64,000 bases of DNA from Olsenella uli (GCF_016900775.1 NZ_JACJKN010000007.1:1-64000); one strand, 5' to 3'; positions 33,242 through 41,579 are shown, numbered from the stretch's first letter. Translations and numbers: made by a program. Notes: generated by a model from the letters alone, not told the origin.

Positions 33242-34480
33242 TTAGCTATTGCGAAAAATCGTCCTCTGATCTTGAAGAGAGAGGAAGGAGAAGATCAGTA
33301 AATAGGTCAAACATGAGGAAGTGTGAGGCTCCTTATTAAGGATAGCCAGCAGCAGAAACGCTAATATAAGACTAGCCGAGAATGAAGCTCGATGGGCACC
33401 GAAAATGCTGGAAAGCGTAACGAACCATATTGCAAAGCCTGCCACCCCAAAAGCAGCAAGTTGAAAAAAGCTAGTAGTCGTTAGCGAATCAACTGTTGAA
33501 GTCGATATTGTACAAGCAGCATAGGCATCGAGAGCACCCCCGTATCCGAGACCAAATAACGGATTCTGAAGGAAAAGCTCCCAGCATATTCCCGGAGACT
33601 GGAGTCTTGTCAATCTAGTCACTGCACCGGTATCGGTTAATTTCCCAAATAGAGAAGGATTAAATCCGGCAAGCGTGTCGGCAATAGAAGAGTAGTTTAA
33701 GAGGACAATCAGCGTAAAAGCAAGCAGGCAGACAGAAATGACAACCCCTGCTTTACTACTTTGCCTAAGAAATCCAAAAGAAATCGCGAGCGGGAGAAGC
33801 AAGTATCCTGCAGTCGAGCCAGTCGTTAAAAGCGTTATAGTTAACAAGGCCAGACGCAGCTTCGAAACCCTCTCCGCGAGCATAAACTCAACAACAATAG
33901 CAAGTAAAAGATAAGAAGCGAATACACCGCATTCCCAAAAGAATCCCATGCTATTACTATGTTGAATGTAGGGTTCAACGTACTGTGAAACAATGCCCAG
34001 CGTCTTGTAGTGAACACCGTTCACATTCTCCAACACCGGAACGGGTAAATCGACCTTCGCAACATTTGTCAATATCCATAGACACAATGAGCAAAACGAT
34101 GTGACACACATCGTCGAAACAAAAGCCCTACATAACCATTCAGCCTTTGTCTTACGAACACATAAATATGCCAACAGAATGGTAATAAGAAGAGTCATCG
34201 AGTTAACGATATTTGAATAACTCAGATTTACGATAGCTGAAATGACAATCGGAAGCGTAAAGACTAGCGCGCCGACAGTAAGTGCGGCTTTTCTACCTTC
34301 AGTATTAGGAAACAGCAGTAGTACAACACATGCGAGCGCAGCAAGTGGTAGACAAATCCATGAGCAATCATTTAGTGTAGAAATCGCGCTACAGCTGTTG
34401 AGGCAAACGGCGATACCGATGAGTAACCCCGGAATCACGTGATCAAGCCTCGTAGAAAGTATCCTACTTGCTAATTTCAT
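33242..34480 (-). CDS. wzy: O-antigen/capsule polymerase, Wzy-like
   Basis: A 412-aa protein with about 11-12 membrane helices and a large extracytoplasmic loop (about residues 150-200). The loop is followed by a segment typical of the O-antigen ligase/polymerase superfamily: LTRLQSPGICWELFLQNPLFGLGYGGALD. It likely polymerises the repeat units. The ATG at 34478-34480 lies 1 nt beyond the upstream stop. Longer in-frame starts at 34492 and 34522 cannot be excluded because none has a clear ribosome site. Confidence 0.78.
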   Translation of the reverse strand: MKLASRILSTRLDHVIPGLLIGIAVCLNSCSAISTLNDCSWICLPLAALACVVLLLFPNTEGRKAALTVGALVFTLPIVISAIVNLSYSNIVNSMTLLITILLAYLCVRKTKAEWLCRAFVSTMCVTSFCSLCLWILTNVAKVDLPVPVLENVNGVHYKTLGIVSQYVEPYIQHSNSMGFFWECGVFASYLLLAIVVEFMLAERVSKLRLALLTITLLTTGSTAGYLLLPLAISFGFLRQSSKAGVVISVCLLAFTLIVLLNYSSIADTLAGFNPSLFGKLTDTGAVTRLTRLQSPGICWELFLQNPLFGLGYGGALDAYAACTISTSTVDSLTTTSFFQLAAFGVAGFAIWFVTLSSIFGAHRASFSASLILAFLLLAILNKEPHTSSCLTYLLIFSFLSLQDQRTIFRNS

Positions 34481-34481
34481 T

Positions 34482-35672
34482 TCAGACTGCATCGTAATAA
34501 GTATCGGGCCTCTCAGGATCAAACGCCTCGTTAGCCCACATCACGGTAACGAGGTCGTCCGTCTTCGAGACGTTCGTGATGCTGTGCGTCATGCCAGGCG
34601 CCATCTCGACCACAGTCGGGCTATCCCCACTCACCCGATATTCGTCAACGGGATAGGGATTGCCCTCCGCGTCGACACCGACTTTGCGCAGACGGATCAG
34701 CGCCTCGCCAGACACAACCAGGAACTTCTCCCACTTGGTGTGGTGCCAATGGTTTCCTTTGGTCACGCCGGGCTTGGACACGTTGATCGAAACCTGCCCA
34801 CGGTCTGGCGTGCGCAGGAACTCGGTGAACGAGCCGCGCTCATCGCAGTTCACATGCAGCGGATACGCCAGCGACCCAGCATCGTAGTAACTCAAAAACG
34901 TCGCGTACAGCTTCTTGGAAAAACTGCCGTCGGTCTGGTCTGGTACGGAAATGCTTTCGCGCGCATCGCGAAAGCTCTCCAGCAGCTCAACGATCTGGCC
35001 GAGCGTCACCTTATCCGTAGGCTGCACGACGCAGATGTCGTTACTATCCTGCTCCACGTTGCCCAGCAAAAGCTCGAGCATGCACTCAACAAGATCATCG
35101 ATATAGAGCAGCTCGAGCTCAACGGAAGGGTCGTTCACATGGAACTCGCGACCGTTTGCAATCGCGTCGCAAAAGGTCGCGACGGCGGAGTTGTAGTTGG
35201 GTCTGCACCACTTACCGTACAGGTTGGGGAACCTATAGATGTAAATCGTCGCACCAGTCCGGGCGGAATACTCACGGAAGAGATTCTCCCCCGCCAGCTT
35301 GGACTCGCCGTACGCGGACCCAGCGTAGCGCCCCTCGAGGGACGCCTGCGTGCTCGAGGAGAGCATCACTGGGCACCTGTTGCCGTGGTGCTCGAGCAGC
35401 CCGAGCAGCTCGGAGGCGAACCCGAAGTTGCCCCTCATGAAGTCGCCGGGGTCCTCGGGGCGGTTCACCCCGGCGAGGTTAAGCACGAAGTCCGCCCGGG
35501 AGCAGTAGAGGGAGAGCTCCTCTCGGGTGCCGTCGACGTCGTACTCGTACACCGTAAGCGGGAGTAGCGACTGATAGCGGTCCCTGCGGTCCTTGCCGTC
35601 GCGGATGTTCCTCAGCGACTCGCAGAGGTTCCTGCCGACGAACCCCTTGGCGCCGGTAACGAGAATCTTCAT
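34482..35672 (-). CDS. fnlB: FnlB/CapF-like bifunctional UDP-sugar reductase/epimerase
   Basis: A 396-aa protein with an N-terminal SDR/Rossmann part (MKILVTGAKGFVGRNL, SSSTQAS, YGESKLAGE) and a C-terminal cupin (HVNCDERGSFTEF, GNHWHHTKWEKFLVVSG, APGMTHSITN). This two-domain plan is diagnostic of CapF, which performs the C3-epimerisation and C4-reduction steps to UDP-N-acetyl-L-fucosamine precursors. The start overlaps the fnlA stop by one base (TAATG). Metal-binding histidines of the cupin are present (HWHHTKWEK). Confidence 0.9.
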   Translation of the reverse strand: MKILVTGAKGFVGRNLCESLRNIRDGKDRRDRYQSLLPLTVYEYDVDGTREELSLYCSRADFVLNLAGVNRPEDPGDFMRGNFGFASELLGLLEHHGNRCPVMLSSSTQASLEGRYAGSAYGESKLAGENLFREYSARTGATIYIYRFPNLYGKWCRPNYNSAVATFCDAIANGREFHVNDPSVELELLYIDDLVECMLELLLGNVEQDSNDICVVQPTDKVTLGQIVELLESFRDARESISVPDQTDGSFSKKLYATFLSYYDAGSLAYPLHVNCDERGSFTEFLRTPDRGQVSINVSKPGVTKGNHWHHTKWEKFLVVSGEALIRLRKVGVDAEGNPYPVDEYRVSGDSPTVVEMAPGMTHSITNVSKTDDLVTVMWANEAFDPERPDTYYDAV

Positions 35673-36727
35673 TACTGAACCGCCTCGTTCTCGCGACCCT
35701 CGAGCGCAAGCTGTACGTACTCGGCGGTCTTGATCTTCTCTACCGTCTCGGCAACATCGAGTCGGCGCGTATTGTGCGACGTATAGGGCTCGTCGGCCTG
35801 CGTCTTGACCTCGCCGTCCACGACGAAGTCGTCGTAGTTGAGGTCGCGCGAGTCGGAGCGGACGCGATAGTACTCCCCCATGTCCTCCGCGCGCAGGCGC
35901 TCCTCGCGCGTCATGAGGGTCTCGAAGAGCTTCTCGCCGTGGCGCGTGCCGATGACCTTGGTGCCGGTCCTGCCGAAGAGCTCCTGGACCGCCTCGGCGA
36001 GGTCTCCGATCGTGGAGGCCGGGGCCTTCTGGATGAACAGGTCGCCCGGGTTGGCGTGCAGGAATGCGAACTCCACCAGGTCGACGGCCTCGTCGAGGTT
36101 CATGAGGAAGCGCGTCATAGAGGGGTCGGTGACGGTGACGGGCCGTCCGGCGCGAATCTGGTCGATGAAGAGGGGGATGACGCTGCCGCGCGAGCACATC
36201 ACGTTACCGTAGCGCGTGCAGCAGATGGTCGTGCGGGCGGCGCCGTTGCGCGCGTTGGCGTAGATGATGGACTCCATCATGGCCTTGGACTTGCCCATGG
36301 CGTTGATGGGGTAGGCGGCCTTGTCGGTGGACAGGCACACGACGCGGTCGACGCCCTCGGCGATCGCGGCGTGCAGCACGTTGTCCGTGCCGATGACGTT
36401 AGTGCGGACGGCCTCCATGGGGAAGAACTCACAGGACGGCACCTGCTTGAGCGCCGCCGCGTGGAAGATGTAGTCGACGCCGTGCATGGCGTCGCGCACG
36501 CTCTGCGCGTCGCGCACGTCGCCGATGAAAAAGCGCACCTTGTGCGCGTGCTCGGGATGGCGGGCCTGCAGGGCGTGGCGCATGTCGTCCTGCTTCTTCT
36601 CGTCGCGCGAGAAGATACGAATCTCACCGATGTCGGACTCAAGGAAGTGCTTGAGCACGGTGTTGCCGAAGCTTCCCGTACCCCCGGTAATCATGAGAGT
36701 CTTGCCAGCAAAAGAATCATGCGCCAT
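35672..36727 (-). CDS. fnlA: FnlA/CapE-like UDP-GlcNAc 4,6-dehydratase/5-epimerase
   Basis: A 351-aa SDR enzyme: NAD(P)-binding GGTGSFGN, FHAAALKQVPSCEFFPMEAV, and the STDKAAYPINAMGKSK region, in which the usual Tyr-Lys active site is altered to a Met/Lys type (MGKSK). That change is characteristic of the CapE/FnlA-type dehydratase-epimerase branch. It carries out the first step from UDP-GlcNAc to UDP-L-FucNAc. It overlaps the upstream glycosyltransferase gene by 11 nt and is coupled to fnlB. Confidence 0.9.
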   Translation of the reverse strand: MAHDSFAGKTLMITGGTGSFGNTVLKHFLESDIGEIRIFSRDEKKQDDMRHALQARHPEHAHKVRFFIGDVRDAQSVRDAMHGVDYIFHAAALKQVPSCEFFPMEAVRTNVIGTDNVLHAAIAEGVDRVVCLSTDKAAYPINAMGKSKAMMESIIYANARNGAARTTICCTRYGNVMCSRGSVIPLFIDQIRAGRPVTVTDPSMTRFLMNLDEAVDLVEFAFLHANPGDLFIQKAPASTIGDLAEAVQELFGRTGTKVIGTRHGEKLFETLMTREERLRAEDMGEYYRVRSDSRDLNYDDFVVDGEVKTQADEPYTSHNTRRLDVAETVEKIKTAEYVQLALEGRENEAVQ

Positions 36728-37940
36728 GTCGTATTCCTTTCAGATTGTTCAACGTTTGTTCCAAACTGTCGAAAAAGCGTTCTTTGGAGTAGTGCTCGTC
36801 GAAATACGCCCTGGCGTTGCTCCCGAGCTCTTCCTTCTTGGAGTCAGAGGCGAACCTAAGGCATATCTTTGCGAGCCCCTCAGCATCCCCAGATGCGCAG
36901 CAGTACCCACACCCCGCATCCTCAATAACGCGACGCGCCTCGCCCGTAAGGGTTCCAAGCACGGGCTTGCCGGCGGCGAGATAGGTTGTCACCTTGCGCG
37001 GAAGCGTGTAGGCCAAAATGGGGTCGTTTGAGAACGTCGCCAGCATGGCATCCGCCGCTGCGTAAAAAGAGGGCATCTCCTCGAGAGGCCTACGGCCGTG
37101 AAACACAACATTGGAAAGAGCGTAGCTCTCAGCAAGCCCTCTGCACTTTTCCAGCGAAGATCCCGATCCCACAACATGAAAGACCAACTCATGGTGATCG
37201 CGCAGAATGTTTGCGGCCTCAACAATCGTTTCTACCGACTGCGCCACACCGACGTTGCCAGCAAAGACGAGGTTTGTCTTGTTGGCATCAAACCCTACCG
37301 CCCCAGAGGAGCTTTCCTTAGAGGTAAATAGGTCCTCCGCATACTGCGGCAAATAAAGGGGGCGCTTTGGCTCAATTCCAAGCTCATCCCTGAAGTAATC
37401 GAAGAACCCACAAGATGTGACGGCAAGACAATCAGCGTCAGAATATATTTTCCGGGAAACGCCTTTGATCCACTTAAACGGAAGCGACGACTCTGAGAAG
37501 CCTCCGGCCTTCAGACTCTCAGGCCAAAGGTCAAAGCTATACAGGAGCATCGGGGTCCCGGTTTTCCTCGCATACACTAGTCCCGGATCCACCTGCATGA
37601 CGGGAGAAAACTGGTACCCAATCACCACATCAAAATCTTCCTTGAGTCTTCTGGCCAGTTTGTTACCCGCAAACCAGAAGCTCAAATAATTCAGCACCCT
37701 GTTTTTTGCGCCCGTCTTTCGTGGATGAAGCCATGCGCGAAGAATCGTCACTCCGTTGCGCTGTTGCTTACGATTTTGGCCATTTCGATACTCCGCAGGC
37801 ACATCACCGTCTTTTAGCCCCGTGTTAGGGAGGCCCGTAAGAACGGTAACCCGATGACCGCGTCTAACCAGCTCTTCACAGACATCGGCGGTGTTAAAGG
37901 GCTCAGGCCAGTAATGCTGGCACACAACGAGGATTTTCAC
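36717..37940 (-). CDS. Glycosyltransferase family 4, WbuB/FucNAc-transferase-like
   Basis: A 407-aa GT-B enzyme: MKILVVCQHYWPEPFNTADV at the start, LYSFDLWPESLKAGG in the middle, NLVFAGNVGVAQSVETIVEA and TYLAAGKPVLGTLTGEARRV in the nucleotide-binding domain. This N-terminus and the DLWPES motif are typical of WbuB-type transferases that accompany fnlABC loci and add L-FucNAc as the second sugar. The assignment to FucNAc transfer is contextual. Coupled to the truncated sugar transferase by a 4-nt overlap. Confidence 0.85.
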   Translation of the reverse strand: MKILVVCQHYWPEPFNTADVCEELVRRGHRVTVLTGLPNTGLKDGDVPAEYRNGQNRKQQRNGVTILRAWLHPRKTGAKNRVLNYLSFWFAGNKLARRLKEDFDVVIGYQFSPVMQVDPGLVYARKTGTPMLLYSFDLWPESLKAGGFSESSLPFKWIKGVSRKIYSDADCLAVTSCGFFDYFRDELGIEPKRPLYLPQYAEDLFTSKESSSGAVGFDANKTNLVFAGNVGVAQSVETIVEAANILRDHHELVFHVVGSGSSLEKCRGLAESYALSNVVFHGRRPLEEMPSFYAAADAMLATFSNDPILAYTLPRKVTTYLAAGKPVLGTLTGEARRVIEDAGCGYCCASGDAEGLAKICLRFASDSKKEELGSNARAYFDEHYSKERFFDSLEQTLNNLKGIRHGA

Positions 37941-38404
37941 CTCGCGCCCTCCCCACTAATCATCGTGCGGATCGTACGCCAGATGATGCCAAAATCAAGC
38001 TTGATGCATCGGCTCTCGATATACGCAATGTCAATCCGCGCCTTCTCCTTGGGCAGCAGGTCGTAGCCGCCCTCCACCTGAGCGAGGCCCGTAATGCCAG
38101 GCTTCACCATCACGCGCTGCTCCCAGCCGTGGATACGCTGGCAAAAGACCTCGTGGAACGCCGGACGTTCCGGTCGCGGGCCGATGAGGGACATGTCGCC
38201 GCGTACCACGTTCCAGAACTGAGGAATCTCGTCCAACGCTTCGGGCTCGGAAGGTGTTACAGAGGCTGCAGTACAGCGCATGCCCACAAGATGCCCTCCC
38301 TGAGAAGACGTAATGGGGACACGAACGACCCAGGGAGCCCTGATTGAGGTGCCTCGGCGCGCCTCGGAAGGGCGTGAACGAAATGAGGAGCTTCCCAGCA
38401 GCAC
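37937..38404 (-). pseudogene. 5'-truncated priming sugar transferase (WcaJ/CapM-like)
   Basis: The last 110 or so residues are a clear bacterial sugar transferase C-terminus: ALDEIPQFWNVVRGDMSLIG, PRPERPAFHE, MVKPGITGLAQVEGG, then DIAYIESRCIKLDFGIIW. Upstream of about 38230 the frame loses all similarity: there is no membrane anchor, no KFRTM-type motif and no plausible start with a ribosome site. Family members are at least 200 residues, so roughly the first 80-100 residues are missing. It is the first gene of the operon, whose promoter seems lost too. The break lies just left of the RHH array on the opposite strand. Confidence 0.75.
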
Positions 38405-38551
38405 GCACCCGAGAGAAGTTCACGAAGCACCCTCAGCCATGCCTCCTGCCCCGCCCTACGCCGGGTGCTACGAAAGCAATCCAAAAGAGACTCCAGTCCG
38501 CCCTCCCGCCTTAACTCCTCTCGGAAATGTTTGGAAAACCTCGAATCTGTT

Positions 38552-38585
38552 GCGTTTTCCCGACCCCTTATGCGTGGGGAAACGC
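38552..38585. promoter_or_regulatory. Inverted repeat before the RHH array, candidate operator
   Basis: GCGTTTTCCC (38552-38561) and GGGGAAACGC (38576-38585) form an inverted repeat around a CTTATG-containing spacer that could hold a -10. It ends 17 nt before the first RHH gene, the usual position of a self-bound operator of RelB/DinJ-like proteins. Binding is inferred. Confidence 0.5.
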
Positions 38586-38602
38586 CAAGCAAAGGAGCAG
38601 CC

Positions 38603-39010
38603 ATGTTGGACCCAAGAAGCAGCCGCGCGGCAATAAACATAAGAATCGACAACGGGATAAAGGAGCGCGCAGTGAAGGTCCTCGCCGCAAACGGGATGAC
38701 TATGTCCGGCGCAGTCACCGCCATGGCGAGGGTCGGGATTGACGAGATGAGACTCCCCTTCGAGATAACCCGCGAGCCCGACGTCGCCGGGTGCGGGATG
38801 TCGGACGAGGAGGCCCATGACCTGGGGATCGCGAAGGACGGGACCGACGGGCGCAATGAAGTGCCCGACCGGGCGATGATCCGGATGAGCCCCGAGGAGA
38901 AACGGGACATGCGCAGGTGGTGCAAGGCCATGGCGATCACCCCGAACGCCGTGGCCCTCGCCTACATGGCCCAGATCGCCTTCGAACTGCGCGAGCCGGT
39001 CGGGTTCTGA
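38603..39010 (+). CDS. RHH array unit 1: double RelB/DinJ-like domain protein
   Basis: A 135-aa protein with two ribbon-helix-helix-like halves. Half one: AAINIRIDNGIKERAVKVLA, then NGMTMSGAVTAM and MRLPFEI (the IPFEI ending is typical of DinJ/RelB). Half two: AMIRMSPEEKRDMRRWCKAM, AITPNAVALAYM, FELREPVGF. RelB/DinJ proteins are dimeric DNA-binding antitoxins; here one chain may supply both strands of the ribbon. The spacer (AGCGMSDEEAHDLGIAKDGTDG) is conserved among the units. AAAGGAG precedes the ATG. No toxin gene is adjacent. Confidence 0.75.
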   Translation: MLDPRSSRAAINIRIDNGIKERAVKVLAANGMTMSGAVTAMARVGIDEMRLPFEITREPDVAGCGMSDEEAHDLGIAKDGTDGRNEVPDRAMIRMSPEEKRDMRRWCKAMAITPNAVALAYMAQIAFELREPVGF

Positions 39011-39020
39011 GGTGGTGCAA

Positions 39021-39413
39021 ATGAGAAGCTCGGTTTTCGACTTCACCATCGACAGGGGCGTGCGGGAGAGGGCGAACGCGATTCTTGCGGCGAAAGGGAT
39101 GACCATGTCTGGCGCTCTGAAGTCGATGATGAGGATCGGCATGAGGGAGGGCCGCCTCCCCTTCGGCATCTCGCGGGAGCCCTCCCTGGCGGGCGTCGGG
39201 ATGGGCGAGGCCTCCGCACGCAGGCTCGGCATCCGGAAGGACGGGACCGACGGGAGCACCGGCATCACTTGCGGCATGACCCTGCAGGTGACGCCTGAGG
39301 AGAAGAGGCAGATCCAGGAGTGGTGCGGATCGCTCTGCATCTCGCCCAACGCCCTAGTGCGCGCCTACGCCGCCCAGATTTCCTACGAGATGCGCATACC
39401 CCTGAACAACTGA
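39021..39413 (+). CDS. RHH array unit 2
   Basis: A 130-aa paralogue of unit 1: FDFTIDRGVRERANAILAAK, GMTMSGALKSMMRIGM, RLPFGISREP, the conserved spacer LAGVGMGEASARRLGIRKDG, and the second half MTLQVTPEEKRQIQEWCGSL, ISPNALVRAYAAQIS, MRIPLNN. The ATG at 39021 is chosen over the GTG at 39012 because GAGGTGG precedes it. It follows unit 1 by 10 nt, so it is in the same transcript. Confidence 0.7.
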   Translation: MRSSVFDFTIDRGVRERANAILAAKGMTMSGALKSMMRIGMREGRLPFGISREPSLAGVGMGEASARRLGIRKDGTDGSTGITCGMTLQVTPEEKRQIQEWCGSLCISPNALVRAYAAQISYEMRIPLNN

Positions 39414-39451
39414 GAACAGAAGCACCTAGAAGCAAGGAAGAGGGACAAGGG

Positions 39452-39859
39452 ATGGCGAAGCAGACAACCGTCACCGTGACAACGGACAAGAGGGCAAAGG
39501 AGATAGCTACGAAGGTCTGGAGCGCGTACGGGCTAACCATCAAGGGGGCAGTCGAGGGGATGTTCCAGGCGTCGATAGCAAGACGCGGCCTCTCGTTCGT
39601 CCCCAGCCGCGCAAAGGAGCTCAGGGCGAAAGGGCTCACCGCCGCACAGGCTGAGACGCTCGGAATCGACGCGCTCGCCCCGCACAGGAGCGGCGAGAAG
39701 ATCGAATGGGGCGTGCGTGTCGACTCAAACTTCAAAACCAAAATCGACGCGCTGTGCGATGAGCTCGCGCTCAAACCGACCCTCATCATCGCCGCGTTCG
39801 TCGACCAGACGGCATGGGAGCTTAAACCGCCATCAATCAAAGACGAGATCAAAGACTAG
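39452..39859 (+). CDS. RHH array unit 3 (diverged)
   Basis: A 135-aa, more diverged paralogue: TVTVTTDKRAKEIATKVWSA, YGLTIKGAVEGMFQASI, then a variant spacer (LTAAQAETLGIDALAPHRSG) and a second half VRVDSNFKTKIDALCDELAL, KPTLIIAAFVDQTAW. Both halves retain the strand-helix-helix layout. The usual IPFEI ending is LSFVPS here. A purine-rich GAGGGACAAGG precedes the ATG. Same orientation and transcript as its neighbours. Confidence 0.68.
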   Translation: MAKQTTVTVTTDKRAKEIATKVWSAYGLTIKGAVEGMFQASIARRGLSFVPSRAKELRAKGLTAAQAETLGIDALAPHRSGEKIEWGVRVDSNFKTKIDALCDELALKPTLIIAAFVDQTAWELKPPSIKDEIKD

Positions 39860-39882
39860 GCAATCAAGAAAGGGTGGTAACC

Positions 39883-40278
39883 ATGAAGCAGAGCAAGATG
39901 GAAAGAGTGACAGTCACCATCGACCGGGGCGTGAAGGACCAGGCGAAGCTGGTCTTCAAGGCATGCAACACAAACATGCAGGACGCGGTCGGGCACTTCC
40001 TGCAAGAGTGCGTAAGCCGAGGGACCCTCCCCTTCCGCATCAACCGCAACGCATCCGACCGCGGCGCGGGGATGACGGAAGGGATCGCGAAGGCCTTCGG
40101 CGTCGACCGTACCTCCTGGCCGGTGGGAACCAACGAGAAGTGCAACCTCGTCGTCCGCATCGACCCCGAGCTCTACAAGAAGGCCATGCCGATTCTCGAG
40201 GACTGGGGTATGTCGCCGACCGCGGCGGTGGCGATGTTCCTCAAGCAGAGCGTCTTCGACTCCGCTATCTGCTGCTAG
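39883..40278 (+). CDS. RHH array unit 4
   Basis: A 131-aa paralogue: RVTVTIDRGVKDQAKLVFKA, MQDAVGHFLQECVSRG, TLPFRINR, spacer GMTEGIAKAFGVDRTSWPVG, second half LVVRIDPELYKKAMPILEDW, GMSPTAAVAMFLKQSV. AVAMFLKQ is very close to the classic DinJ/RelB helix AINMFLRQ, which anchors the family call for the C-terminal halves too. Start at the ATG 39883 with GGGTGG upstream; a GTG at 39874 is an alternative. Confidence 0.7.
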   Translation: MKQSKMERVTVTIDRGVKDQAKLVFKACNTNMQDAVGHFLQECVSRGTLPFRINRNASDRGAGMTEGIAKAFGVDRTSWPVGTNEKCNLVVRIDPELYKKAMPILEDWGMSPTAAVAMFLKQSVFDSAICC

Positions 40279-40287
40279 GAGGAAAGG

Positions 40288-41175
40288 ATGGCAAGGTACG
40301 ACGTTACGCTCGGCGTAGAGGTCGATCAGATCATAAGAGACCGCGCTCAGTCGGTCATGAAGGCAAACGGGATGACCATAGGAGGCGCGGTGCGCCGCAT
40401 GGTGAGCCTCGGCATCATGGAGCACCGCATCCCCTTCAATGTCACGAGGGACCCCACACTCGCAGGCGTCGGCATGAGCGACCAGGTTGCCGAGTTCTAC
40501 AGAATCGAGAGGAGCGACTTCAGCCTCAGCGGCGTTAGGGTCGGAGTGAACATCCGGATGGACCCGAAGTTCAAGTCGGAGATGCGTACCTTCTGCAAGG
40601 CGATGTGCGTCAACCCGAATAACCTTGTTCGCATGTTCCTTAGCCAGGTCGCCTTCGAGCTCCGGATACCATTTGCGAGACGACACAGCGAACACGCGAG
40701 ACTCGTTGAGCCCCGAGAGAGCCCCTGTCGCAAAACAGGCGGATCTACTAAAGGAGAACCAACAATGAGCGCCAAGGAGGCACAGATCGCAATCCAGATC
40801 GACCCAGAGGTGAAGGAGCAGGCGAAGAAGATCCTGAAAGCGAGCGGGCTGACAGTCAGGGACGCGGCGAACGATTTGCTGGCCCGCGTCGCAGAGAGCG
40901 ACTCCATCCCCTTCTCCGTGAGCAGGGACCCGGGCCTCAGGGCCGCGGGGCTGACGGAGACGATGCGCCGCTTCTACGGAATCACCGAGGGAGACTGGCC
41001 GGTATCGTCCGGGGAGACCAAGCCGATGTGCATACACCTGGACGCTGACACATTCTCAAGGGCGCAGGAGAGGCTCGGGGACTACGGCATACCCGCAGCC
41101 ACCTTGATCCGCGCGTTTCTCACCCAGTGTGCCTACGAGATGCGGCTCCCCTACCGGGAAGGAGACAGGAAATGA
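40288..41175 (+). CDS. RHH array units 5 and 6 fused in one frame
   Basis: A 295-aa protein carrying two complete double-RHH units. Unit 5 is residues about 1-130 (DVTLGVEVDQIIRDRAQSVM to FELRIPF). A linker (about 131-158, rich in Arg/Glu/Ser) follows with no stop codon. Unit 6 starts at residue 160 (MSAKEAQIAIQIDPEVKEQA to YEMRLPY). The ancestral start of unit 6 is still intact: ATG at 40765 with AAGGAG 8 nt before. So a separate unit 6 (40765-41175) may also be translated. The fusion looks like a recent loss of the unit 5 stop. Confidence 0.68.
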   Translation: MARYDVTLGVEVDQIIRDRAQSVMKANGMTIGGAVRRMVSLGIMEHRIPFNVTRDPTLAGVGMSDQVAEFYRIERSDFSLSGVRVGVNIRMDPKFKSEMRTFCKAMCVNPNNLVRMFLSQVAFELRIPFARRHSEHARLVEPRESPCRKTGGSTKGEPTMSAKEAQIAIQIDPEVKEQAKKILKASGLTVRDAANDLLARVAESDSIPFSVSRDPGLRAAGLTETMRRFYGITEGDWPVSSGETKPMCIHLDADTFSRAQERLGDYGIPAATLIRAFLTQCAYEMRLPYREGDRK

Positions 41176-41579
41176 TAGACCCGAGGGACGAGCGCTCGGC
41201 GATAAACCTGACCGTCGACAGGGGCGTCAAGGAGCGAGCACTCAAGGTGCTCTCATCAAAGGGCATGACCATGGCGGGCGCGATCAAGGCAATGGTCCGC
41301 TTCGGCATCCGCCAGAACAGGATCCCCTTCAAGGTGACGCGCGAGGAGGAGGTCGCCGGAATAGGGATGAGCGACGAGGACGCAAGTTTCTACGGCATCG
41401 CGAAGGACGGGACAGACGGCAGGTCGGGCATCGCCTGCAGCATGAGCATCAAGATGAGCCCCGGCGACAAGGCGGCGATGAGGCGATGGTGCCGCTCGAT
41501 GTGCATCACGCCGAACGCCCTCGCGCACCTCTACCTGGGACAGATCGCCTTCGAGCTGCGTGTGCCGCTTAACAACTGA
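41172..41579 (+). CDS. RHH array unit 7
   Basis: A 135-aa paralogue most like units 1 and 2: AINLTVDRGVKERALKVLSS, GMTMAGAIKAMVRFGI, RIPFKVTREE, spacer AGIGMSDEDASFYGIAKDG, then CSMSIKMSPGDKAAMRRWCR, ITPNALAHLYLGQIAF, RVPLNN. The ATG overlaps the stop of the fused unit by 4 nt, with GGAGA upstream. It ends the array, about 350 bp before an AbiE antitoxin gene on the same strand. Confidence 0.72.
   Translation: MIDPRDERSAINLTVDRGVKERALKVLSSKGMTMAGAIKAMVRFGIRQNRIPFKVTREEEVAGIGMSDEDASFYGIAKDGTDGRSGIACSMSIKMSPGDKAAMRRWCRSMCITPNALAHLYLGQIAFELRVPLNN

Noticed and set aside
38603-41579. CRISPR or simple DNA tandem repeat
   Set aside because: Similarity among units is at the protein level with separate starts and ribosome sites, not at the DNA level.
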